A DNA stretch of 64,000 nt from an uncultured Adlercreutzia sp. (GCA_910589165.1 CAJUSP010000013.1:1-64000); one strand, 5' to 3'. Shown: positions 15,929 through 25,220, counted from the first letter of the stretch. Made by a program: numbers and translations. The notes: generated by a model from the sequence alone, not told the origin.

Positions 15929-17311
15929 TTATCCCATCCAGCTTCCCACGATGGGCACCCAGCCCATGATGAGGATGATCACCACGAGCACCGGCACGCC
16001 GAAGCGCATCCACGGCCGCAGCCACACGGGGAACTTCAGTCCCTCGCCCTCGTTGGCCTCGGCCAAGAAGTTCTTCCAGCCCCAGCCGTGGCGCCCCACG
16101 CAGAACAGCACGAACACGAGCGAGCCCAGGGGCATGATGTTGCTGGACACGAGGAAGTCCTCCACCGTTTGGATGTCGCCCACGCCGGGCATGACCACGT
16201 CGGACAGCACGTTGAACCCGAGCGCGCAGGGCAGCGACAGCAACGGGATGGCGATGAGGTTCACCACCACGGCGCGCCGGCGCGACCAGCCCCACTCGTC
16301 CATGGCGAAGCGCAGGATGCCCTCGAACACGGCGATAACGGTGGAAAGCGCTGCGAAGCTCATGAACACGAAGAAAAGCGTGCCCCACACCTGGCCGCCC
16401 CACATCTGCTCGAAGACGCTCGGCAGCGTGATGAACACGAGCCCCGGGCCCGAATCGGGCGCCACGCCGAAGGCGAAGCAGGCCGGGAAGATGATGAGGC
16501 CGGTGGCTAGCGCCACACCCGTGTCGAGCACGCCGATGGTGGCCGCCTCGCCCAGAAGCGTGCGGTGCTTGTCGATGTAGCTGCCGAAGATGGTCATGGA
16601 CCCCATGCCGATGGACAGCGTGAAGAACGCCTGGCCCATGGCGGCGTAGGCGGCCTCGAAGAAGGTGTCGGGGCTCGCGAAGATCTTCGAGAAGTCGGGC
16701 AGCAGGTAGAAGGCCACGCCGTCGCCGGCGCCGGGCAGCGTGAGCGAGCGGATGACGAGCACGCCCAGGATGGCCAACAGCGCGATCATCATGGCCTTGG
16801 TGATGCGCTCGACGCCCTTCTGCACCCCCAGCGAGCAGATGAGGATAGAGGCGATGCACACGAGCGCCATCCAGAACACGCACTCCACCGGCTCGGCCAG
16901 CATGGCGTCGAACACGGCCTGAGCCTGAGGGGCGCCCCCCGTTGACAGCTGCCCCGAGGCCATCTTCGGTACGTAGGCGAGCATCCAGCCGGCCACGGTG
17001 GTGTAGAACATCATGAGCAGGTAGCAGCCGGCGATGCCCACCCACTTGTACTTGTGCCAATGGGTGCCGGCCGGCTCCAGCTCGTTGAAGGCTCGGGCGA
17101 TGGAGCGCTGGGATCCGCGGCCCACGGCGAACTCCATCACCATGATGGGCAAGCCCAAAATCAGCAGAAACACCAGGTACATGACGAGGAACGCCGCGCC
17201 GCCGTACTCGCCGGTGATGTAGGGGAAGCGCCACACGTTGCCCAGGCCGATGGCGCAGCCGGCGGAAATGAGGATGAACCCCAGGCGGCTTCCGAATCGC
17301 TCTCGCTCCAT
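15929..17311 (-). CDS. Sodium:neurotransmitter symporter (NSS) family transporter
   Basis: Sodium-coupled uptake of amino acids or related amines, 460 residues, with about 11-12 hydrophobic segments. The family signature is near the N-terminus: SAGCAIGLGNVWRFPYITGE, the unwound helix 1 that binds sodium and substrate, followed by MEFAVGRGSQRS. The ATG at 17311 begins MERERFGSRLGF, which fits the family's conserved intracellular N-terminus. Substrate cannot be assigned from sequence; bacterial relatives include leucine and tryptophan/tyrosine carriers. It appears to be a single-gene unit. Confidence 0.93.
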   Translation of the reverse strand: MERERFGSRLGFILISAGCAIGLGNVWRFPYITGEYGGAAFLVMYLVFLLILGLPIMVMEFAVGRGSQRSIARAFNELEPAGTHWHKYKWVGIAGCYLLMMFYTTVAGWMLAYVPKMASGQLSTGGAPQAQAVFDAMLAEPVECVFWMALVCIASILICSLGVQKGVERITKAMMIALLAILGVLVIRSLTLPGAGDGVAFYLLPDFSKIFASPDTFFEAAYAAMGQAFFTLSIGMGSMTIFGSYIDKHRTLLGEAATIGVLDTGVALATGLIIFPACFAFGVAPDSGPGLVFITLPSVFEQMWGGQVWGTLFFVFMSFAALSTVIAVFEGILRFAMDEWGWSRRRAVVVNLIAIPLLSLPCALGFNVLSDVVMPGVGDIQTVEDFLVSSNIMPLGSLVFVLFCVGRHGWGWKNFLAEANEGEGLKFPVWLRPWMRFGVPVLVVIILIMGWVPIVGSWMG

Positions 17312-17416
17312 GCAGGCTCCTTTTCCGGGTCGGGCGCGCGACCGCGGGCCGGTCGGCGCGAAGGGGCGCGGCGGGCGCCCTTGGCAACAGTTTGCCTATG
17401 CTACCAGAACGCACGA

Positions 17417-17449
17417 GCCCCGCCGCTCACAATCTGGAAGCGACGGGGC
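17417..17449 (-). terminator. Hairpin downstream of the LEA-like gene
   Basis: A 10-bp stem with one mismatch (GCCCCGCCGC against GCGACGGGGC) and a 13-base loop, 24 bases after the stop codon of the LEA-like gene. It lacks a clear T-run. Confidence 0.5.
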
Positions 17450-17472
17450 CCTGTAACCCTTTGCAGGCGGAA

Positions 17473-17859
17473 CTACTTCGCGGCGTCCTTGGCCTTGTCG
17501 GCCGCATCCTTCGCGGCGTCCTTGGCATCGGCGGCAGCGTCCTTGGCCTTGTCGGCGGCGTCGCCCGCGGCCTTCTTCAGATCCTCGGCCTTGTCGGCGG
17601 CGGCCTCTTTCAAGTCGGCGGCCTTCTCGGCGGCGGCGTCCTTCAAGTCGCCGGCCTTGTCAGCGGCGGCAGCGGCGGCGTCGCTTGCGGCCTTCTTGGC
17701 CTTCTCGGCGGCATCGCCCGCGGCGTCGGCCAAATCGCCCGCCTTCTCGGCAGCGGCGTCCTTCAGGTCGCCCGCCTTCTCGGCCAAGTCGTGGGCGCCG
17801 TCCTGGAAGGCCTCCTTGATGTCCTCGCCGGCATCCTTCATCTTATCCAGAAAGCTCAT
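17473..17859 (-). CDS. Small Ala/Lys/Asp-repeat, LEA-like helical protein
   Basis: A 128-residue, highly charged protein made of 11-residue-like repeats such as AAEKAGDLKDA and KAKDAAADAKDA after an N-terminal MSFLDKMKDAGED. It has no signal peptide, no membrane helix and no Cys. The composition and periodicity resemble LEA or apolipoprotein-like proteins that form long amphipathic helices, but no enzyme motif is present. The ATG at 17859 has AAGGAG with an eight-base spacer. It stands alone between the symporter and rnr. A role in stress protection is a guess from composition. Confidence 0.75.
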   Translation of the reverse strand: MSFLDKMKDAGEDIKEAFQDGAHDLAEKAGDLKDAAAEKAGDLADAAGDAAEKAKKAASDAAAAAADKAGDLKDAAAEKAADLKEAAADKAEDLKKAAGDAADKAKDAAADAKDAAKDAADKAKDAAK

Positions 17860-18017
17860 GATGCATCTCCTTGTCATCGGCCGCGTCCGACGCCGCTTTT
17901 CAGCGCCGGGCCACGGAACCTTAGAACTCACTGAGAGCACCATACGCCCGCCCGCACCCGCGCATCCGCGCGCCCACGAACCTGACGATGACCCATTAGC
18001 TAACCGTCAGGAATCGG

Positions 18018-20018
18018 TCATTTTGCCGCAGGGCCTGCCAGGGCGAACTCCAGGGTGGTCGTGGAGGGGTCGGCGGCCTTCAGCACCACGGCGATGCGCT
18101 GGCCGAGGCGGTAGGTCTTGCCGGAATCGGTGCCGGTAAGCGTATAGCGCACGGCATCGAAGACGAAGTACTCGTCGCCCAGGGCCCGCACGGGCAGTAT
18201 GCCCTCGGCCGTGCAGTCGAGCCGCGCGTAGAGCCCCCAGCTCGCCACGCCGGAGACCACCGCCGAGAACGACTGGCCGACGAACTTCTGCAGGTACTCG
18301 ATCATCTTCAGCTCCTGCGACTGACGCGCGGCGGTGTCGGCCACCCGCTCCATGTCCGAGGAATGCTCGGCGATCCAGGGCAGCGCCGCCACCTCTTGGT
18401 CGAACTTCTCGGGCCGGCGGGTGAGGGCCGCCCGCAGCATGCGGTGGACCACCAGGTCCGGGTAGCGGCGGATGGGGCTCGTGAAATGGCAGTAGGTCTC
18501 GCTCGCCAGGCCGTAGTGGCCCAGGTTCTCCGGCGCGTACACCGCCCGCTTCATGGCCCGCAGCGTCAGCGAATTCACCAACTCCCCCTCGCTGCGGCCA
18601 GCGCTTGCGGCCAGCACCTCCTGGATGGCTGCCGGGTCGCCCGCCACCAGCCGCTGCTCGCAGGAGCGCGTGAACCAGGGGAACTCCTGGAACACGGGCA
18701 CAAGCGAGCCCAGGGCATCGGCGGCCGGTGCCTCGTGCACGCGGTACAGACAGGGAAAGCGACGCTTCTCCAGGAAGGACGCCACGGTCTCGTTGGCGAG
18801 AATCATGGCCTCCTCCACGAGGCGCGTGGCGTCGGTCTTCTTCCGCAGCACAATGTCGCGCGGGGTGCCGTCCTCGGCCAGGGCCACTTTGGCCTCGGGG
18901 ATGTTGAAATCGATGCCGCCGGCCAAGGCGCGCGCCTCGTCGCGGGCGCGGGCGAGCCGCGAGAGCTGCACGAGCCGCCAGGAAAGGTCGTTGCCGGCGG
19001 CGATGGCCGCCTTGTAATCGATGAGGATGTCGTCGGCCTGGCCATAGGAAAGTCGCGCGTTCGAGCAGATGAGCGCCGGGTACAGCTTGTACCTCACGAG
19101 CTTGCCCGCATCATCAAGGTACAAGTCGGCGGTCATGGTGCGGCGCACCTCGCCGGGGCGCAGCGAGCACACGTCGTCGGACAGGGCCGGCGGCAGCATG
19201 GGGATGACGCGATCAGCCAGGTACACCGAGGTGGCGCGCCGGCGCGCGTCCAGGTCGACCGAGGAGTTCCACGGCACGTAGTGCGACACGTCGGCGATGT
19301 GCACGCCGAGGCGCCACAGCCCCGTCTCCTCCATGAAGTCGAGCGACAGCGCGTCGTCGAAGTCCTTGGCGTCGGCCGGGTCGATAGTGAAGACGAAGCG
19401 GTCGCGCAGGTCGCGGTAGCCCTCGGCGAGCGCCTCCTCCGCGTCCACCGTGGCCGTGGCGGCCTCGGCGAGCGCCCCTTCCGAGAACGCGGTTTCCAGC
19501 TTGTGGCGGCCAATGATGAGGTCGATGCCGGCGGCCGGCCCCTCGGACACATCGGCGAGCACCTCTTCCACAAACCCCGTGGCGGCGCTTCGGCGCGTGG
19601 GGAACTGGGCGATGCGCACGCGCACGAGGGCGCCGTCCGGCACCTCGGGCGACTCGGCGCGCATGGTGAACACGTCGTAGGGAATGCGCGGGTCGGCCGG
19701 CACCACCACGCCGAAGGGCTCGGCCACCTCGTAGCGGCCCACGAGCGTGTCGTGGGCGCGGTCGATCACCGAGAGCACCCGGGCAGCCGGGCGGTCGGCC
19801 AAGTCGCCGTCGCCCTCGCCCTGCCCCTTGCGGGAGGCGCCGCGCAAGGGGGCCACTTCCACGAGGTCGCCGTCGAAGGCGCCCCCGAGCGACGCGGCGG
19901 GAATGAAGAACTCGCCCTCGGCTGTCTGCACGAAGCCGAAGCCCCCGGCCGACACCGACACAACCCCTCGCGGGTTCGCCTTGGGCCGCCGCCGCGTATG
20001 TTTCCGATTCCGCGCCAT
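18018..20018 (-). CDS. rnr: Ribonuclease R
   Basis: Processive 3'-5' exoribonuclease, 666 residues. The RNB catalytic domain is shown by TIDPADAKDFDDALSLDF, which holds the metal-binding aspartates, and by SHYVPWNS and ESYCHFTSPIRRYPDL-like sequence (here ETYCHFTSPIRRYPDL). A C-terminal S1 domain follows around GVASWGLYARLDCTAEG. The N-terminus has a basic segment and cold-shock-like barrels. I start at the ATG at 20018, behind AAGGAG; the frame stays open upstream only because it runs into a family A repeat. Confidence 0.95.
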   Translation of the reverse strand: MARNRKHTRRRPKANPRGVVSVSAGGFGFVQTAEGEFFIPAASLGGAFDGDLVEVAPLRGASRKGQGEGDGDLADRPAARVLSVIDRAHDTLVGRYEVAEPFGVVVPADPRIPYDVFTMRAESPEVPDGALVRVRIAQFPTRRSAATGFVEEVLADVSEGPAAGIDLIIGRHKLETAFSEGALAEAATATVDAEEALAEGYRDLRDRFVFTIDPADAKDFDDALSLDFMEETGLWRLGVHIADVSHYVPWNSSVDLDARRRATSVYLADRVIPMLPPALSDDVCSLRPGEVRRTMTADLYLDDAGKLVRYKLYPALICSNARLSYGQADDILIDYKAAIAAGNDLSWRLVQLSRLARARDEARALAGGIDFNIPEAKVALAEDGTPRDIVLRKKTDATRLVEEAMILANETVASFLEKRRFPCLYRVHEAPAADALGSLVPVFQEFPWFTRSCEQRLVAGDPAAIQEVLAASAGRSEGELVNSLTLRAMKRAVYAPENLGHYGLASETYCHFTSPIRRYPDLVVHRMLRAALTRRPEKFDQEVAALPWIAEHSSDMERVADTAARQSQELKMIEYLQKFVGQSFSAVVSGVASWGLYARLDCTAEGILPVRALGDEYFVFDAVRYTLTGTDSGKTYRLGQRIAVVLKAADPSTTTLEFALAGPAAK

Positions 20019-20039
20019 AAACGCCTGCTCCTTACGCTC

Positions 20040-20145
20040 GTGAGACAGCGCCCCGGAGGGGTGTCTCATCCTCGCCATCGTGATACGCGCGAATGCTCCG
20101 CAAGCCCATTGGAGGATGAGACGCCCCTCCGGGGCACCGTCTCAC
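20040..20145. repeat. Family A palindromic repeat, copy 3
   Basis: 106 bp between ctpA (stop at 20161) and rnr (start at 20018). The left arm starts GTGAGACAGCGCCCCGG; the right arm ends GGGGCACCGTCTCAC. The inner stem is CCTC...GAGG, again different from the other copies but complementary. Confidence 0.93.
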
Positions 20146-20160
20146 ACCATCCCGCTTACG

Positions 20161-21477
20161 CTAAGCGGTGGGGGGAATGAGGGAGCGGGCCATGTCGATG
20201 GCGGTGGTCATCTGGCCGTCGGCGGCATCGTCCGCCCCGCCGTTCACCACCCCCACCTGCGGCACCACGCCCACGTTGTCGATGGGGTTGCCCTGGGGCG
20301 TCAGGTAGTAGGCGGCCGTGTAGCGCACTGCCCCGCCGAAGGACAGCTCGCGCACCACCTGCACCGAGCCCTTTCCCACGCTCGTCTCGCCCACGACGTC
20401 GGCCCGCTGGTTGTCCTGCAGGGCCGCGGCCAGCACCTCGGCGGCGGCCGAGGTGTAGCGGTTCACCACCACGACAAGCGGCATGTCCTTGAACGGCGCC
20501 GTGCCCGAGGCGTTCTTCGTGGTGGGCGTGCCCTCGTTGGTCTGCACCTGCACGATGATGCCGCTGTTGATGAACAGCGAGGCGATGTCCACCGCCTGGG
20601 TGAGGTAGCCGCCGGGGTTGTCGCGCAAATCGAGCACGAGCGCCTCGGCCCCCTGCTCCCGCAGGCCCGCGGCCGCCTGGCTCACCAGCTCGGCGGCATT
20701 CTGCGTGATCTGGCGCACCTTCACCACGCCCACGGTGCCCACCAAATCGGTGGACAGGTTCGCCTCCTCGTACACCTTGCACAGAAGCGTCGTAGTGAAC
20801 TGCTCGCCGGTCTGGCCGTCGAGGCTCGCCGGGCGCATCCAGGCGACCGACACGCTCTCGCCCTCGTCCTTCGACAGGGCGTTCACCACTTCAGTCATCG
20901 ACCAGGCCGACGCGTCAACCCCGTCGATGGAGTTCACGAAGTCGCCCTGCTGCACGCCCTTGGCCTCGGCCTCGGAGCCCTCGAACACGTCGGCCACGTA
21001 GGCGCGCCCGTTGTAGTCGGAGAACACCACGCCGATGCCCGCGTAGCTGCGGTCGGTGGTTTCCTTGATGTAGTTGTTGTAGCGGTCGGGGTTGTAGTAG
21101 GTGGCATAGGGGTCGCCCGTGGACACCATCATGGCCTCAAGCATGGAATAGGTGGCCTCGGTGAGGTCGATCTGATCCATGCTGTAGGTAGAGAGGATGG
21201 TTTCCACGTCGCCCACGCGGGCCGAGATGGACTCGAAGCTATTGTTGGCCGCGGCCGCCGCCAGCGCCTCCTGCTCGCTGTCGGACACGGGCAGCCCCCA
21301 GCTGGCCACGAGCGCCGTCTGGCTGCGCAGCGCAAACCCGGCCACAAAGGCGATCGTCACCAGGATGACCGTGCAGAAGATGCGGAACATCAGGTGGTTC
21401 GTCGCCCGTTCCATGCGCCGCTCGCCCCGGGCCTGGGGGTTTATCGCCGTGTGGCGCGCTTTCCGGTTCTCGGCCAT
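20161..21477 (-). CDS. C-terminal processing peptidase (S41 family, CtpA-like)
   Basis: Membrane-anchored serine protease, 438 residues from an ATG at 21477 behind AAGGAG. One N-terminal membrane helix (about 30-50) is followed by a PDZ domain (AGIGVVFSDYNGRAYVADVF) and the S41 catalytic domain, with LDLRDNPGGYL, the nucleophile Ser in NRYTSAAAEVLA and the Lys in VGKGSVQVV. Such proteases trim exported proteins or control peptidoglycan hydrolases. Its position behind ftsE-ftsX suggests a link to cell-wall remodelling, as inference only. A strong hairpin separates it from ftsX. Confidence 0.92.
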   Translation of the reverse strand: MAENRKARHTAINPQARGERRMERATNHLMFRIFCTVILVTIAFVAGFALRSQTALVASWGLPVSDSEQEALAAAAANNSFESISARVGDVETILSTYSMDQIDLTEATYSMLEAMMVSTGDPYATYYNPDRYNNYIKETTDRSYAGIGVVFSDYNGRAYVADVFEGSEAEAKGVQQGDFVNSIDGVDASAWSMTEVVNALSKDEGESVSVAWMRPASLDGQTGEQFTTTLLCKVYEEANLSTDLVGTVGVVKVRQITQNAAELVSQAAAGLREQGAEALVLDLRDNPGGYLTQAVDIASLFINSGIIVQVQTNEGTPTTKNASGTAPFKDMPLVVVVNRYTSAAAEVLAAALQDNQRADVVGETSVGKGSVQVVRELSFGGAVRYTAAYYLTPQGNPIDNVGVVPQVGVVNGGADDAADGQMTTAIDMARSLIPPTA

Positions 21478-21499
21478 GGCCGCTCCTTCAAAACTCAAA

Positions 21500-21540
21500 C
21501 GCGCGGCCCCCGCGATTCTCAGTCTCGCGAGGGCCGCGCG
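21500..21540 (-). terminator. Hairpin between ftsX and ctpA
   Basis: A GC-rich stem of about 10-15 bp (CGCGCGGCCC paired with GGGCCGCGCG) in the ftsX-ctpA gap. On the minus strand it is followed by GTTTGAGTTTTG, a loose T-run, which fits a partial terminator. Confidence 0.6.
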
Positions 21541-21564
21541 CGCTTTCCTATAATGGGGGCCTAC

Positions 21565-22479
21565 CTACACCTTCAGGTAGCGCCTCATAGCCAGCGCCGA
21601 TCCGATAAGGCCGATGACCAGGCCCGCGCCCACCAGGATGGCGTAGATCATCAGGTAGGTGTTGCCCGGCACATCGAGCGAGAGGAACGACAGCGCCGTC
21701 TGAAGCTTCGGGATGGCGTACATACGCAGCAGCTGCAGCACGCCCACGGCCAGAAGCGAGCCGATGATGGCGTGCAGGGCGCCCTCCATGAGGAAGGGCC
21801 CGCGGATGAACCCGTTCGACGCGCCCACGAGGCGCATGATGGCGATTTCCTTGCGGCGCGCCATAATGGCCAGGCGGATGGTGTTGTTGATGAACACGAG
21901 CGCGATGAACACGAGCAGCAGCACGAGGGCCACGCCCAGGTAGCGCACGTACTTCGTCACCGAGAACAGGCGGTCCACCGTCTTCTGGCCGTACTTCAGC
22001 GAGTCGGCCGGGTCGTCCGGCTCGTCGCAGATGGCGCGGAAGGTCTCGTTGGCCTCGATGGCCTCGGCGATCTCATCGACCTTTTGCGGGTCGGACAGGC
22101 TCACGTCGATGGAGGCCGGCAGCGGGTTCGTGCCGTCGAGCTGCTCGATGATCTCGGGGTTGGTGGTCATGGAGTTGCTGAAGTTCTCCAGCGCCTGGTC
22201 CTTGGTGGTGAACCCGACCGATTCCACGCCCTCCATGCCCTGGATGGTGGCCATGAGCGAGTCGATGTCCTCCTGGGAGGCGTCGTCGGCGATGTAAGCG
22301 GTGATGGACACCTCGTCCTCGATGGAGGACACGAGGCGCTCGACGATGGTGCCGCCCACGAGAAACACGCCGATGATCAGCAGCGACAGGAAGATGGTGA
22401 TGATGGAGCCCAGGGTGGTGGAGAGGTTGCGCACGAAGCCCTGGAGCGATTCCTTGAGGAAATAGAACAGACTAGACAT
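21565..22479 (-). CDS. ftsX: Cell division protein FtsX
   Basis: Membrane partner of the FtsE ATPase, 304 residues. There are four hydrophobic segments: one at about 20-42, and three at about 170-200, 220-245 and 270-295. Between the first two lies the extracellular domain (about 45-165) that activates peptidoglycan hydrolases. The N-terminus MSSLFYFLKESLQGFVRN and the motif RRKEIAIMRLVGASNGFIRGPFLMEG are characteristic (given in part). It overlaps the end of ftsE by eight bases. Confidence 0.95.
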   Translation of the reverse strand: MSSLFYFLKESLQGFVRNLSTTLGSIITIFLSLLIIGVFLVGGTIVERLVSSIEDEVSITAYIADDASQEDIDSLMATIQGMEGVESVGFTTKDQALENFSNSMTTNPEIIEQLDGTNPLPASIDVSLSDPQKVDEIAEAIEANETFRAICDEPDDPADSLKYGQKTVDRLFSVTKYVRYLGVALVLLLVFIALVFINNTIRLAIMARRKEIAIMRLVGASNGFIRGPFLMEGALHAIIGSLLAVGVLQLLRMYAIPKLQTALSFLSLDVPGNTYLMIYAILVGAGLVIGLIGSALAMRRYLKV

Positions 22480-23356
22480 CGAAGCCGTACACCCCCCGGT
22501 CCTGGTCGCGGGTGAGGTGCCCGCGGTCGAGCGCGATGACGCGGCGGCGCATGTTGTCCACCATCTCGCGGTCGTGGGTGGCCACGAGCACCGTCGTGCC
22601 CGTGCGGTTAATGCGCTCGAGCAGGTCCATGATGCCGCGGGAGGTCTGCGGGTCCAGGTTTCCCGTGGGCTCGTCGCAGATGAGCAGCGGCGGGCGGTTC
22701 ACGATGGCGCGGGCGATGGACACGCGCTGCTGCTGGCCGCCGGAGAGCTCGTCGGGGTAGCTGTTCAGTTTGTCGGACAGGCCCACCAGGCGCAGCACCT
22801 CGGGAACCTGGGTTTTAATGACGTGGCGGCTCTTCCCGATTACCTCCAGCGCGAAGGCCACGTTCTCGAACACCGTCTTGTTCGGCAGCAGCTTGAAGTC
22901 CTGGAACACGCAGCCGATGTTGCGGCGCAGGTAGGGCACGCGCCAGTTGCGCATGGTGGTAAGGTCCTCGTCGGCCACGTAGATCTTGCCCGAGGAGGGC
23001 TTGATCTCGCGGGTGAGCAGGCGGATGAAGGTGGATTTGCCCGATCCGGAATGGCCCACCAGGAAGATGAACTCGCCGGCGAAGATCTGCAGGGTGACGT
23101 CGTGCAGCGCCGGCTTCTTCGGCTGGGCCGGGTAGGTCTTGGTGACGTGGTCGAAGGTGATGACCGGCGCGCCCATGGGGGCGGCGGTGTCGTCCACCTC
23201 GAGCACGGGCAGCGCCTGGGACAACTGCGAGGTCATGGCCGCGCGGGGCGCGAGGCCCTGCTGGGCGGCCGCCGCACGGGCCCGCGGGTTGCCCCCGGAC
23301 ACGCCGGCATGGCGCGCGGGGCGACCAGGGGCGCCCTGGTTCCTGTCTTGTGCCAC
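22472..23356 (-). CDS. ftsE: Cell division ATP-binding protein FtsE with N-terminal extension
   Basis: ABC ATPase that drives FtsX. Walker A is VGHSGSGKSTFIRLL, the signature LSGGQQQRV, Walker B LLICDEPTGNLDPQ, and the switch motif ATHDREMV. The conserved domain begins at about residue 65 (VITFDHVTKTYP). Ahead of it is an unusual Ala/Gly/Arg-rich extension. The GTG at 23356 is chosen because GGAG lies six bases upstream, whereas internal ATGs at residues 41 and 61 lack a binding site. Total length is 294 residues, against about 225 usually. Confidence 0.93.
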   Translation of the reverse strand: MAQDRNQGAPGRPARHAGVSGGNPRARAAAAQQGLAPRAAMTSQLSQALPVLEVDDTAAPMGAPVITFDHVTKTYPAQPKKPALHDVTLQIFAGEFIFLVGHSGSGKSTFIRLLTREIKPSSGKIYVADEDLTTMRNWRVPYLRRNIGCVFQDFKLLPNKTVFENVAFALEVIGKSRHVIKTQVPEVLRLVGLSDKLNSYPDELSGGQQQRVSIARAIVNRPPLLICDEPTGNLDPQTSRGIMDLLERINRTGTTVLVATHDREMVDNMRRRVIALDRGHLTRDQDRGVYGFDV

Positions 23357-23399
23357 AGCTTGCTCCGTTCAGATAGATAAGTACTGAGACCGAATAATT

Positions 23400-24377
23400 C
23401 TAGCAAAGCCCCGCGCGGGCCCGTACCTTTTTCACAGCTTCAACAATGGAGGCCGCGTCGATGGAGAAGTACGCGAGCAGCTCGTCGAACTCGCCGGACT
23501 TGCCGAAGCGGTCGCGCACGGCCACCTGCTCGACAGGCGCGGGGTGCTCGGCGGCCAGAAGCTCGCAGACCGCGCTGCCCAAACCGCCGTAGACGGAGTG
23601 CTCCTCGGCCACCACGGCGCAGCCGGTCTTGGCCACGGAGGCCAGGATGGTCTCGCCGTCGAGCGGCTTCACCGAGAAAGCGTCGATGACCTCGACGGAG
23701 ATGCCCTCGGCGGCCAGCGCCTCGGCGGCCACAAGCGCCTCGCGGATTTCCACGCCGTTGGCCACGATGGTGGCGTCGGTACCCTCGCGCAGCACGTAGG
23801 CGCGGCCGATCTCCAACTGCACCCCGTCCTCGTAGACGCAGGGTACGGCGGCGCGGCCCATACGCACATACACCGGTCCCGGCGTGGCGGCGGCCAGGCG
23901 CAGGGCGGCCGCGGCGGCGGCGTAGTCGGCCGGCACGAGCACGCGCATGTTCGGCAGCCCGCGCATGAGCGACACGTCCTCGAGCATCTGGTGCGACCCG
24001 CCGTCGGGGCCCACGGAGATGCCCGCGTGGGTGGGGGCGATCTTCACGTTCAGGTTGGAATAGCACACCGTGTTGCGAATCTGGTCGTAGGCGCGCCCGG
24101 TGCCGAACACGGCGAAGGACCCGGTGAACGCGATGTTGCCGGCAAGGGAGAGGCCCGCGGCCACGTCCACCATGTTCTGCTCGGCGATGCCGCAGTTGAA
24201 CAGGCGGTCTTCGAAACCCGCATCCGCGAGCTTCTTGGTGGTGGTGGACCCGGTCAGGTCGGCATCCACCGCCACAACGGGCACGCCCTCCTGGGCGAGC
24301 TGCGCCAAGGTGGCGCCGAAGGCGGCGCGGGTGGCCTTCTTCTGGGCCGCGGTTTCGGCCGTAGCAAGTTTCACCAT
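23400..24377 (-). CDS. Transketolase, C-terminal subunit
   Basis: The second half of a split transketolase, 325 residues. It holds the pyrimidine-binding and C-terminal domains; GIAEQNMVDVAAGLSLAG contains the glutamate that activates thiamine diphosphate. The ATG at 24377 lies nine bases after the stop of the N-terminal subunit, behind AGGAG, so both halves are made together. The enzyme moves two-carbon units between sugar phosphates in the non-oxidative pentose phosphate pathway. Confidence 0.94.
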   Translation of the reverse strand: MVKLATAETAAQKKATRAAFGATLAQLAQEGVPVVAVDADLTGSTTTKKLADAGFEDRLFNCGIAEQNMVDVAAGLSLAGNIAFTGSFAVFGTGRAYDQIRNTVCYSNLNVKIAPTHAGISVGPDGGSHQMLEDVSLMRGLPNMRVLVPADYAAAAAALRLAAATPGPVYVRMGRAAVPCVYEDGVQLEIGRAYVLREGTDATIVANGVEIREALVAAEALAAEGISVEVIDAFSVKPLDGETILASVAKTGCAVVAEEHSVYGGLGSAVCELLAAEHPAPVEQVAVRDRFGKSGEFDELLAYFSIDAASIVEAVKKVRARAGLC

Positions 24378-24386
24378 GTTCGTCTC

Positions 24387-25220
24387 CTATTCCGCGGCGG
24401 CGGACAGCTCCGCCAGGGCCTGCTGCAATTCCTCGGGCTTGGGGGCCTTGCCGTGCCAGCCGGCCTGGTTCTCCATGAACGAGACGCCCTTGCCCTTCAC
24501 CGTGGCGGCGATAACCGCAAGCGGCGCGCCGGTGGCCACCGCGTTCTCCTTGGCGGCGGAGAGCACCTGAATGAGCGCGTCGATGTCGTGGCCGTCCACC
24601 TCTACGACGTCCCAGCCGAAGGCGGCGAACTTCTCGCCCAGGTCCTCGGGGTTGCACACCTCGGCGATATTGCCGTCGATCTGCAGCCCGTTGTTGTCGA
24701 TGATGGCCACGAGGCGCCCCAGCTGCTGGTGGGCGGCGAACATGGCCGCCTCCCACACCTGGCCCTCCTCGCACTCGCCGTCGCCGAGCACGGTGAACAC
24801 CATGGCCTCCTCGCCGGCGAGGCGCAGGCCCGCCGCCAGCCCCGAGGCCACGGAGAGCCCCTGGCCCAGCGAGCCGGTGGACACCTCCACGCCGGGCACG
24901 AGGTTGGAATCGGGATGTCCCTGCAGGCGGGTGCCCAGCTTGCGCAGGGTGTTCAATTCATCAATGGGGAAATAGCCCGCATGGGCCAGGGTGGCGTACA
25001 GCGCCGGGGCCGCATGGCCCTTGGCCAGGATGAAGCGGTCGCGGCCGGGCTTGGCCGGGTCGCTCGCGTCGTAGTCCATGACGCCGCCGAAGTAGAGGGC
25101 CGTGAGAATATCGGTGCAGGAGAGCGAGCCACCCGGGTGCCCGCTTCCCGCCTCGGTGATCATAGTCAAGATATCCTTGCGGATGTCGTTGGCCTTGGCG
25201 GCCAGCTGGGCTGAATCCAT
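24387..25220 (-). CDS. Transketolase, N-terminal subunit
   Basis: The first half of the split transketolase, 277 residues, with the thiamine diphosphate pyrophosphate-binding domain. GSGHPGGSLSC, ILAKGHAAPALYA and the ThDP motif GDGECEEGQVWEAAMFAAHQ are visible, with IIDNNGLQIDG following. The ATG at 25220 is behind AAAGGAAG. Split transketolases are common in anaerobic Firmicutes and Actinobacteria. It is the last gene before the defence island. Confidence 0.94.
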   Translation of the reverse strand: MDSAQLAAKANDIRKDILTMITEAGSGHPGGSLSCTDILTALYFGGVMDYDASDPAKPGRDRFILAKGHAAPALYATLAHAGYFPIDELNTLRKLGTRLQGHPDSNLVPGVEVSTGSLGQGLSVASGLAAGLRLAGEEAMVFTVLGDGECEEGQVWEAAMFAAHQQLGRLVAIIDNNGLQIDGNIAEVCNPEDLGEKFAAFGWDVVEVDGHDIDALIQVLSAAKENAVATGAPLAVIAATVKGKGVSFMENQAGWHGKAPKPEELQQALAELSAAAE

